The notes below the pieces were generated by a model. It was not told where the DNA came from. It searched no databases and saw only the letters and a program-made list of their open reading frames with translations. The position numbers and the translations under genes are program-made. Below, piece after piece: positions 18,811-26,584 of a DNA stretch of 64,000 nucleotides. The stretch lies in contig SXSC01000059.1 in the NCBI GenBank assembly GCA_005792355.1, positions 1 through 64,000 on the forward strand, written 5' to 3'. Origin of the DNA: Opitutaceae bacterium (GTDB lineage: Bacteria > Verrucomicrobiota > Verrucomicrobiia > Opitutales > Opitutaceae). The stretch's first letter is position 1, and the number at the start of each line of letters is the position of its first letter.

Positions 18811-20526
18811 TCACTCAAACTCCAGCCCGAATAGGCGGGCCCGCTCCATCCGCACGCGAATCACCAGGCCTTCCCCGGCCCGGGTCTTGAGATCCGCCTC
18901 TCCCTTCCATTTCACGACCGCCCGGTGAGCGTCGCCCTGGATGACATCGCAATCGGCGAAGGACCGGCCCGGGATCGCCCGGTCGTCGAGGCGGGCGAGT
19001 TCAAAACGAAGCCCGCCGGCGCGTTTGGTCAGGGCGTTGACTTTGAGCGTCCGGCCCGGCGGCAGGATTCCCACGGTGGAAAACTCGCCCGCCTCGTCGG
19101 CCACGACCGCGATCAGGCGGCCCTTGGGCCACACGGCGTATCCGGAATACAACTCCATGTCGCCGCGGGGATACTTGTGCGGCAAATTGTATCCCTTGTA
19201 GGGCAGCGCAAAGTCCCCGTTGGGCAGCTCGAACAGGTGGGGAAACGAGAAAATGCAGCCGCCATCCCACTGGCCGTGGGCGGCGGTCGCCAGCACCGGC
19301 GGACCGGGCAGGCGGTTCCATCCGATGCCGTCGTGACTGGACCAGAGCCCGAGCGTGGTCGTGTCATCCCGCGTGTCCCAAATCGTCGGAAACATGAGGT
19401 GGTGATCCGGCGCGCCGGGAATCGTCGTGCGGATGCTGGTATAGAAAACCTCGGATGGTGAAGTTTCCCCGGGAACGGGCACGATCACCGGTTCTGAGAG
19501 CGAAAAGCCGCCAAAGGTGTCGCTCTCCATCCGACCGATCGCCCGCCGGCCGGAGCCATGCAGTTCCCCCAGCCAGGTGCGCGTGCGCAGATCGCCGGTC
19601 CACTCCGGCGAGCGGGGGCGGACCAGCCAGTTGCGGGTGTAGATGACGTATTTCCGGCGGACGACGTCGAAGTATCCCGTCTCCATCCCGTCGGTATGCT
19701 CAATCGTGAACGGCTCCGGCAAGACGCTCCACCGCACCCCGTCCGGCGACACCGCCCCTTGCAGGGCGTGGAAACGGGCGGGATCACCCCAGTCACCCTT
19801 GATGACCTTCGTCTCCCAACGGTCCGGATATTTCGCGATGAAAGCCCGAAACGCCTCAAACGAAAGACGCGGTCCAAAGATCCCCTTAAAGCGTCCGTCC
19901 GCGCCGGCCGCCGGGTCGATGAAAACCGTGCCACCCGGACCCGGGCTCAGCAGATTGTTGTTTCGGCTGCCCTCAAATTCCTTCTGTCCGAGATTGGGTC
20001 GTTCCCACGTCACCCCGTCGCGCGACTCGAAATAGCAGTCGCCGCCCGGCAGAGATTTGCCCCACGCACGGTACAGGTCGCCGTCCTTCAGCACCGTCTT
20101 GAAGATGACATACTCCCGTTCCCAAGGTCGCTCGCGTTTCAGAACCGGACCGCGCCGTTCGGCTGCCTGCACCTCCAGGCGAATGCCAAACGGCGACGAC
20201 GGACGGTTGATCTGGGCCGACCACTCACCGTAGACCGGCCGCTTGCTGCCTTCTTCGACCTCGTTGATGACCTCGTTCCGCTCATTCAGCCAAAACAGGC
20301 TGCCCGGCCGAATGAAGGACCAGTCCGTAAACGCGAGCCGATGTCCTTGTAACGCGTAGGGCTCGCCAAAGAGCTTCCGACCGGCCACCGCCTCGCGCAG
20401 CAGGACCTCCTTGTCATTCGCAGCATGCTTGTTTTCAGCCGATTGGGATATGACCACCGCGCAAAATAGAAAACTGGTTCCGGCAAACCAAGCGCGGGCA
20501 ATCGCACGGAATGGGGCGGTTTCCAT
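18811..20526 (-). CDS. Secreted propeller protein, glycosidase-like
   Basis: The 571-residue product has a short hydrophobic leader. Sequence blocks such as SRDGVTWERP, SPDGVRWSV, SSHDGIGWNRLPGPPV and QWDGGCIFSFPHLFELPNGDFALPYKGYN suggest a five-bladed beta-propeller of the GH32/GH43/sialidase-like type. The C-terminus (RVRMERARLFGLEFE) closely resembles that of the protein at 25169-26584 (LEFELQDAQLFGFELF), so the two are paralogues. The catalytic acids are not clear to me, so hydrolase activity is inferred. It is first in the leftward operon and starts 13 bases from the candidate operator at 20540-20562. Confidence 0.7.
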   Translation of the reverse strand: METAPFRAIARAWFAGTSFLFCAVVISQSAENKHAANDKEVLLREAVAGRKLFGEPYALQGHRLAFTDWSFIRPGSLFWLNERNEVINEVEEGSKRPVYGEWSAQINRPSSPFGIRLEVQAAERRGPVLKRERPWEREYVIFKTVLKDGDLYRAWGKSLPGGDCYFESRDGVTWERPNLGQKEFEGSRNNNLLSPGPGGTVFIDPAAGADGRFKGIFGPRLSFEAFRAFIAKYPDRWETKVIKGDWGDPARFHALQGAVSPDGVRWSVLPEPFTIEHTDGMETGYFDVVRRKYVIYTRNWLVRPRSPEWTGDLRTRTWLGELHGSGRRAIGRMESDTFGGFSLSEPVIVPVPGETSPSEVFYTSIRTTIPGAPDHHLMFPTIWDTRDDTTTLGLWSSHDGIGWNRLPGPPVLATAAHGQWDGGCIFSFPHLFELPNGDFALPYKGYNLPHKYPRGDMELYSGYAVWPKGRLIAVVADEAGEFSTVGILPPGRTLKVNALTKRAGGLRFELARLDDRAIPGRSFADCDVIQGDAHRAVVKWKGEADLKTRAGEGLVIRVRMERARLFGLEFE

Positions 20527-20539
20527 GACTTGACTGCAA

Positions 20540-20562
20540 GTGCACTTATATTATGAGTCAAC
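20540..20562. promoter_or_regulatory. Second candidate GntR operator (degenerate)
   Basis: In the 58-bp gap between divergent genes, TATGAGTCAAC lies right of a central T and GTGCACTTATA left of it. Eight of eleven arm positions are complementary. The site shares TTATATTATGAGT-type sequence with the perfect palindrome at 39121-39143, where the right arm is TATGAGTTGAC. Its position, 14-36 bases from one start codon and 23-45 from the other, suits repression of both directions. Confidence 0.6.
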
Positions 20563-20584
20563 GACAGACTTCCAGCCCCACCCC

Positions 20585-23488
20585 ATGACTGTCCTTTGCC
20601 TCCCGGTCAGAACCGCGACGCTCCGTCTCGCCGTCCTTTTTCTGCCTGTCCCTATTGCCGCGATCTGGCCTGTCCCTCTCGCCGCAGCCGTGCCAACGAC
20701 GGTCTGGCGGCAGAGCTCGTTCGCGGAATTCGCCCAAGGCACGTTCTCCGACGCCGGAGCCAACACCTACGTCTCGGCCGCCGGGAAGATCCAGACCGTC
20801 AATCGCTGGGATTTCAACGGCGACGGCCACATCGACATCCTCTGCGCCAATTCCCATCCACTGCTCGAGCAGCTGGACATGTCCATCTATTGGGGAAACG
20901 GAAAGGACTTCAGCATCCAGCGTCATTCTTACGTCCCGGCCGACGGCCCGATGCGCGTCGCCGCGGGGGACCTCAACCGGGACGGGCGAATCGATCTCGC
21001 GGTCGCGAACTTCTCCAACGGCACGTGGACGAGCATGGATTCCGCGATCTATTGGGGCGGAACCGCGGGCGGCAAGGTGAGCCCCGCCGGCACTGCGCCG
21101 TGGTCCGCCGGACCGTTTTTTGGGAAAACCATGCTGCCATCGCAAAGCGCGCAGGGCGTGGCCATCGCGGATCTCAACGGTGACGGCTACCCGGAGGTAA
21201 TCTTCGCCTACTCCGCCGGTTTTTGGGAGTATCGCGGCAACACGAAGCCCCTGCCGTCGCGCATTTATTGGAACAAGCAGGGCGCCTTCGCCCGCGACGC
21301 CTTTACCGAGCTGCCCATCGTCGGCGCGACCGGGGTCGACGTGGCTGATGTCAACGGCGACGGCCGGCCGGATCTCGCCTTCTCCAACGGCGACGGCGCG
21401 ATGTCGCAGGTGTTCTTTGGAAGTGCGAACGGCTACGCGGCGGAACGCAGCGTGCTGCTCCCCACGCGCAAGGCCCATGCCGTTCGCTTCGGCGACGTCG
21501 ACGGCGACAAGAAAGTCGACGTCGTCTTTGCCAACGAGGAGGGCGACATCTCGTGGGCGTACCTGAACCGCGGCGGCACTTTTTCGCCGGAGGCGCGAAT
21601 CGCGTTTGCCACGCATTTTGCCAAGGACGTCGTGATTGCCGACTTCAACCGCGACGGATTCCCGGACGTTTTTTTCACCAACCACCTGCACTCGCCCACG
21701 GGGGAGGAGCGATTCGGCAACCGGCTCATGCCGTCGTATCTCTATCACGGCAGCGCAACCGGCTTCGCCAACGATCGCCGCGTGTCGATCCAGACGATCG
21801 GAGCGTGGGGCGCCAACGCGGCCGATCTGAACGGCGACGGCTGGGTCGACCTGGTCGTCTGCAATTTTCAAGAGCACTACTCCTTCGAGGTGCCCTCGTT
21901 CGTGTATTGGAACGGGCCGGACGGCTTCGATGTCACGCGGCGCACTCCGCTCTACGAACACGGCGCCCAGGGCAATGTGATCGCGGACTTCAATGGCGAC
22001 GGACACCCCGACATCCTGATCACCTCGATGATGGGCCGATCCCGCGGCGACATCGATCCCTCCTACCTCTACCTCGGCAACGCCCAGGGAAAGTACAGCA
22101 CGGCGGAGCGCATCATCCTGCCCAGCCGCGAACCCTACGAGCAGGCCATGGCCGATCTCGACGACGACGGCCAGGTCGACGTGCTGCTGTTGAACCAGGG
22201 CGAGGTCACCCGCTACGAAAACGAAGTCTGGGTCTTCTGGAACAAAAACAACCAACTGGATCCCTGGCGCATGACGGGCCTGCCAGCCTACGCCGGAGTC
22301 GGCGTCGAGGTCGCGGACCTCGATCGCGACGGCTACCTCGACGTGATCGTGGCGAACAACAAACAGTACCCGCCGGCCAAGGGCGCAACGGGATCACCCG
22401 CGCCAAACGCTCCCACCAAACCGGGATCCTTCATCTACTGGGGCGGCCCCAAGGGCTACGTGATTAGTGAACGCACGGCGCTGAATATCTTTCTCGCCCG
22501 CTCACCCTCCATCGCCGATCTCAACGGCGACGGCCACCTCGATCTCGTTTTTGCCGGCAACGGCGCCGCGATCTTCTGGGGCGACGGCACGCGCCACTAC
22601 AGCGACAGCCGGCGACAGCCGATCAAGGGAACGCTCGGTCAGCCCAACCACCAGACCGAGGTGGCCGACCTGAATCGCGACGGCCACCTCGACATCGTTT
22701 TCGCCGGCACCAAAGTGATGATCTATTGGGGCGACGCGGCGTGCCGCTACGACGACGCCAGAAAGACCGTGCTTAACTTCGACGCGAAAACGATGACGAT
22801 TGCCGACGTCAATGGCGACGGGTGGCTGGACCTGGTGTGTCCGCTGTACAAGGAAAAGGGCAGTCGTTCGCTGGAATCGTGTATTCTGCTGGGTGGCGCG
22901 GGAGGATTTGACGAAAAACGGCGCATCAGCCTTCCGACCGACGGCGGCACCGGAAGCATCGTCAGCGATTTCAACTACGACGGTTTTGCCGACGTGTTCT
23001 TTTTCTGCCACCGCCGTGATGGCAGCCCAGACGTCGTGGGCAGTTTCGGCGATCACGAAACCGTCTCCCGACTCTACTGGGGCAGCGCGACGGGTTTTGA
23101 TCGCGAGCGCTATCTCGCGATTCCCTCGATTGGGGTGCACTATGATGTCGGCATCGATCTCGGTACGATTTCCCACCGGACATTTACGTGGGACTATATT
23201 TCCTCCGCCTGGGAAGCTGGCGGCGCCAAATGGAAGCAGCTGAGCTGGGAAGCGGAAACGCCAGGCCGGACCGCCGTGCGATTCCAAGTGCGCTCCGCCC
23301 CGACCCGCGAGGGGCTGGCCAAGGCGGCGTGGCAGGGACCCGGCGGGCCGGGTTCGTTCTTCACCATCTCCGGCAGCAGCCTGACCGGAGTGCCCCAGCA
23401 GGCCTGGGTGCAATACAAACTCGTGCTCGACACCCACAACGGCGCGGCGTCGCCCGCAGTGCGCGCGGTACAGATCAATTTCCAATAA
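20585..23488 (+). CDS. Secreted FG-GAP/VCBS repeat protein 1
   Basis: The product has 967 residues from the ATG at 20585, giving a signal peptide (TATLRLAVLFLPVPIAA). It contains about fourteen calcium-binding FG-GAP/VCBS-type motifs, for example DFNGDGHIDIL, DLNRDGRIDLA, DVNGDGRPDLA and DFNYDGFADVF, each followed by a YWG- or YWN-type strand, indicating one or two seven-bladed propellers. A C-terminal beta domain ends in AWVQYKLVLDTHNG. It is paralogous along its length to the protein at 26585-29419. It may bind or present a polymer at the surface; no catalytic motif is visible. It heads the rightward operon. Confidence 0.85.
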   Translation: MTVLCLPVRTATLRLAVLFLPVPIAAIWPVPLAAAVPTTVWRQSSFAEFAQGTFSDAGANTYVSAAGKIQTVNRWDFNGDGHIDILCANSHPLLEQLDMSIYWGNGKDFSIQRHSYVPADGPMRVAAGDLNRDGRIDLAVANFSNGTWTSMDSAIYWGGTAGGKVSPAGTAPWSAGPFFGKTMLPSQSAQGVAIADLNGDGYPEVIFAYSAGFWEYRGNTKPLPSRIYWNKQGAFARDAFTELPIVGATGVDVADVNGDGRPDLAFSNGDGAMSQVFFGSANGYAAERSVLLPTRKAHAVRFGDVDGDKKVDVVFANEEGDISWAYLNRGGTFSPEARIAFATHFAKDVVIADFNRDGFPDVFFTNHLHSPTGEERFGNRLMPSYLYHGSATGFANDRRVSIQTIGAWGANAADLNGDGWVDLVVCNFQEHYSFEVPSFVYWNGPDGFDVTRRTPLYEHGAQGNVIADFNGDGHPDILITSMMGRSRGDIDPSYLYLGNAQGKYSTAERIILPSREPYEQAMADLDDDGQVDVLLLNQGEVTRYENEVWVFWNKNNQLDPWRMTGLPAYAGVGVEVADLDRDGYLDVIVANNKQYPPAKGATGSPAPNAPTKPGSFIYWGGPKGYVISERTALNIFLARSPSIADLNGDGHLDLVFAGNGAAIFWGDGTRHYSDSRRQPIKGTLGQPNHQTEVADLNRDGHLDIVFAGTKVMIYWGDAACRYDDARKTVLNFDAKTMTIADVNGDGWLDLVCPLYKEKGSRSLESCILLGGAGGFDEKRRISLPTDGGTGSIVSDFNYDGFADVFFFCHRRDGSPDVVGSFGDHETVSRLYWGSATGFDRERYLAIPSIGVHYDVGIDLGTISHRTFTWDYISSAWEAGGAKWKQLSWEAETPGRTAVRFQVRSAPTREGLAKAAWQGPGGPGSFFTISGSSLTGVPQQAWVQYKLVLDTHNGAASPAVRAVQINFQ

Positions 23489-23526
23489 ACCACCGCCCCG
23501 CCCGGCGGCGCCCCACCCTCTTCCCG

Positions 23527-25128
23527 ATGTCATCACGGTCCTGCCGGCTCATTCCGCTGCTCAGTCTTACCCACCTGATCCTGACGGGCGGCGCACTGCT
23601 CGCGCGCGTGCCGGGTGACATCGCGGCGGTCGGCCCGCGAACCATCGCGGTGGATCTCTCGGCGTATTCCACCGTGCAATACGTCGCGGCGTCCGCCCCC
23701 GAGGCCGCCGCCGACGGCACGAAAGTCCGCCCGTGGCGCTCCGTGGCGGAGGCCGCGAAGAATTTGGGCGGCACCAAAGATCGTCGCAGCGCCATCCTGG
23801 TGGCGGCGGGCGCCTACGACGATGCCACCGTGGCCATGCGCGAGCACGTCGACCTGTTCGGCGGCTTTTCGGCGGCGGACTGGACGCGCGACATCTTCAT
23901 CCACGAGACGGTGCTGGATGGTCTGCACACCCGCCGGGTCGTGCTCGGGGCGAGCCAGGCGCGAATCGATGGCTTTGTCATCCGGCGCGGTCGGGCGCTG
24001 GGGCACGGCGGGGCCGTCCTGTGCGACGGAGTTTCTCCCACGATTTCGAACAACCGCATCGAGGAGAGTTACACCGTACCGCCGGTCGGATTCCGGCTCG
24101 ATCGGATTCATCAACCCGGCAGCATGGGCGGCGGGCTGGCGTGCCTCTTTGAGGCGGTGCCGGTGATCACGAACAATCACTTTCGCGCCAACCACACCGA
24201 GATCGGCGAAGGCGGGGCGCTGGCCGTCTACGGCTGGCATCGGCTCCCCGGGAATCCGCGCGCGCTGATCGAGCACAACGTCTTCACCGGCAATATCTCG
24301 GGCCTCCACGATCACACCCGCACCCGCAGCAGCAGCGGCGGAGCCGCGGCGTTCTCCCACGAGGCGTCGCCCATCTTCCGCCACAACGTCGTCGCCATGA
24401 ATCGCGCGATGGGCCGGAGCGACGCCGGCGGGGTCTACTGCGAGTTTTTCGCCAGTCCCACCATCGAGCACAACTGGATCATCGGCAACGAGGGTGACGA
24501 CGACGGCGGGGGACTCTACACCATGCGCCAGGGCGAGCCCGTGATCCGGCGGAATCTTTTCGCCGGCAATTGGACGACGATGGGTGGCATTGGCGGCATC
24601 CGCATCAGCAAGGAAGGGCGCGCGCGGGTCATCGAGAACCAGATCGTCCACAACCAGAGCGGCGGCGGCATCTACATGGCGGACGGCTACGTGGTGGTGG
24701 AGGGCAACGTGATTGCGGACAACCGCAAGGGACCGGGGATCCGCCTGCAGCAGAATTTTTCCTACTTCCAACCGTCGCGGGTGGAGCAGAACCGTTTCCT
24801 GCGCAACGAGGAGGGGGCCATCAAAATCACCAAGACCGTCGGCGCGGCGCCGATGGTGACCAACAACGAGATTGCGGACGGGGCTCCCCGGCCGCCCTCC
24901 ACCAGCTGGAAAATCGCGCAGGCCGTGTTCGACCGGCGCCGCGGGCAAACCACGATACGCGTCACCGGCGCCGCCGCGCTCGATGAAAAACTCCCCGGCG
25001 CCACCGTCTGGACCGGCACGCGCTGGTCCGTGGTCACGCGGCAGGAAGGCAACGTGCTCACCGTCTGGGGCGACCTCTCCGCGCCGGAGTCCAACCGCGT
25101 GCTGTATTTGCTTCCTGAGTACCCGTGA
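23527..25128 (+). CDS. Secreted right-handed beta-helix protein
   Basis: The product has 533 residues from the ATG at 23527; the 646-residue ORF runs back into the preceding gene. A signal peptide is followed by a DUF1565-like opening (KVRPWRSVAEAAKNLG, then ILVAAGAYDD) and many coils of the parallel beta-helix type: ISNNRIEESY, ITNNHFRANHT, IEHNVFTGNIS, IRRNLFAGNW, VIENQIVHNQSGG. Such folds occur in pectate lyases, polysaccharide epimerases and binding proteins. No pectate-lyase calcium triad is evident, so the activity is open. It follows the FG-GAP gene by 38 bp. Confidence 0.82.
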   Translation: MSSRSCRLIPLLSLTHLILTGGALLARVPGDIAAVGPRTIAVDLSAYSTVQYVAASAPEAAADGTKVRPWRSVAEAAKNLGGTKDRRSAILVAAGAYDDATVAMREHVDLFGGFSAADWTRDIFIHETVLDGLHTRRVVLGASQARIDGFVIRRGRALGHGGAVLCDGVSPTISNNRIEESYTVPPVGFRLDRIHQPGSMGGGLACLFEAVPVITNNHFRANHTEIGEGGALAVYGWHRLPGNPRALIEHNVFTGNISGLHDHTRTRSSSGGAAAFSHEASPIFRHNVVAMNRAMGRSDAGGVYCEFFASPTIEHNWIIGNEGDDDGGGLYTMRQGEPVIRRNLFAGNWTTMGGIGGIRISKEGRARVIENQIVHNQSGGGIYMADGYVVVEGNVIADNRKGPGIRLQQNFSYFQPSRVEQNRFLRNEEGAIKITKTVGAAPMVTNNEIADGAPRPPSTSWKIAQAVFDRRRGQTTIRVTGAAALDEKLPGATVWTGTRWSVVTRQEGNVLTVWGDLSAPESNRVLYLLPEYP

Positions 25129-25168
25129 CCTCCACCCGCGGGGTTTGATCGCTCCATCCCGACATAAC

Positions 25169-26584
25169 ATGCCGCTCCGCCTGCTTCGCCCATCCTTGGT
25201 GGCCGCCGTGCTGCTGATGCCCGGCGCGCTGCCGGCCGCTGAGCGGCCCGCCGCCGAGGCCCTCCGGCTCGGCGCCGGGCCGCACCTGTTCATCGATGAT
25301 TATCTGATCGCGGAACAGTCCTTCCTGACGCGAACAATCAACCAGCCGGTCAAATGGCCGGACCCGATCATCACCGGCAGGAAAAGCGGCGATGAAAATT
25401 TTCAACCGTACCTGACCGTGTTGCGCGACCCCGACTCCGGCCGGTTTCGCATCTGGTACAACACGCCGGAGACCGCCAGTCAGTCCCACGTGGCCACGAT
25501 GGAGTCGGCGGATGGCATTCACTGGCAGCGGCCGCATCGCGTGCTGAAGGATCCGCAGAAGATCCAATTCGGCGTTTCGGTGGTGGATCGCGGCCGCACC
25601 TTCGCGCCCGCCGGTGAACGCTACGTGCTGGCCTTCTGGGAAGGTGGCGGCATGCGGCTGGCGGTTTCGCCGGATGGCCTGGACTGGCGCATGCTCGTGC
25701 CGGGCGTCGTCTGGGAGCACAACCACGACATCAACTCGCTGCGCTGGGATCCGATCCGGCGGCACTTTCTCGCCATCGGGTCGGTTTATCTCCCGAGTTC
25801 GCGTTGGGAGGGAAAACGCCGGATGCCATATCAGAGCGTGAGCCAGGATCTGCTCCGCTGGGAGGAGAAGTGGCCCATCATCACCCCAAAGATCGGCGTA
25901 CCGCTCGAGCAGGGTGAGCTGCAATTTTATTCGATGTCCGGCATGATGGCCCGCGGTGATTTGCTGATCGGTTTGGTGAAAGTGCTGCGTGACGACCTCA
26001 ACGCCACCCCCGGCAAGTCCGCGACTGAGATGGGTGACCTCGATCGCAAGGCCGCCGGGCTGGGCTACACGGTGCTGGCGTGGAGTCGCGACGGCCGGAC
26101 GTGGCAGCGTGACGATCAACCCTTCTTGCCCAACGACCCCGATCCCGCCCGGTGGGATCACGCGATGGCGTGGGGCGACGAACAAATCGTCGTGGGTGAC
26201 GAGACCTATATCTACTACGGTGGATACCTGCGCGGCCACAAGGTCGCCCGCTTCGACGAGCGCCACCTCGGTCTCGCGCGCATGCCGCGCGATCGTTACG
26301 TCGCGCGCGAAGCGGATCTCAACCGCGGCCGGCTGGTGACCAAGCCGTTCTATCTGCGTGGCGAGGCCTTGACCGTGAATGCCCGGGTCGCGGGCGAAAT
26401 GCGCGTGCGCTTGCGCGATGCCCGCAACCTTCTGCTCGATGGATTCGGCTGGACCGAAATCACGGGAGACTCGGTAAGGACCTCCGTTCCGTGGCCGCGT
26501 TCGCTTTCCTCCCTCCAGGGCCAGGCGGTGCGACTCGAGTTCGAACTGCAGGACGCCCAGTTGTTCGGCTTCGAGCTGTTTTGA
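25169..26584 (+). CDS. Secreted propeller protein, glycosidase-like paralogue
   Basis: The product has 471 residues from the ATG at 25169 with a signal peptide (LLRPSLVAAVLLMPGALPAAE). LGAGPHLFIDDYLIAE opens the mature part; FRIWYNTPETASQSHV, ESADGIHWQRP and SRDGRTWQRDD are propeller-blade motifs as in GH32/43-like or sialidase-like folds. The ending LEFELQDAQLFGFELF matches the paralogue at 18811-20526. It is third in the rightward operon after a 40-bp gap. Its TGA at 26582-26584 directly abuts the stop codon of the convergent FG-GAP gene. A glycosidase role is likely but not proved by visible catalytic residues. Confidence 0.72.
   Translation: MPLRLLRPSLVAAVLLMPGALPAAERPAAEALRLGAGPHLFIDDYLIAEQSFLTRTINQPVKWPDPIITGRKSGDENFQPYLTVLRDPDSGRFRIWYNTPETASQSHVATMESADGIHWQRPHRVLKDPQKIQFGVSVVDRGRTFAPAGERYVLAFWEGGGMRLAVSPDGLDWRMLVPGVVWEHNHDINSLRWDPIRRHFLAIGSVYLPSSRWEGKRRMPYQSVSQDLLRWEEKWPIITPKIGVPLEQGELQFYSMSGMMARGDLLIGLVKVLRDDLNATPGKSATEMGDLDRKAAGLGYTVLAWSRDGRTWQRDDQPFLPNDPDPARWDHAMAWGDEQIVVGDETYIYYGGYLRGHKVARFDERHLGLARMPRDRYVAREADLNRGRLVTKPFYLRGEALTVNARVAGEMRVRLRDARNLLLDGFGWTEITGDSVRTSVPWPRSLSSLQGQAVRLEFELQDAQLFGFELF

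Noticed and set aside
18789-18818. Earlier TTG start for the DapA-family gene
   Set aside because: It would overlap the upstream gene, no ribosome-binding sequence is properly spaced, and the family starts near KISGIVTALVTP.
20558-22255. 565-residue minus-strand ORF
   Set aside because: It is antisense to FG-GAP repeats; the apparent VxVAVEI repeats are just mirror images of the DxNxDG motifs.
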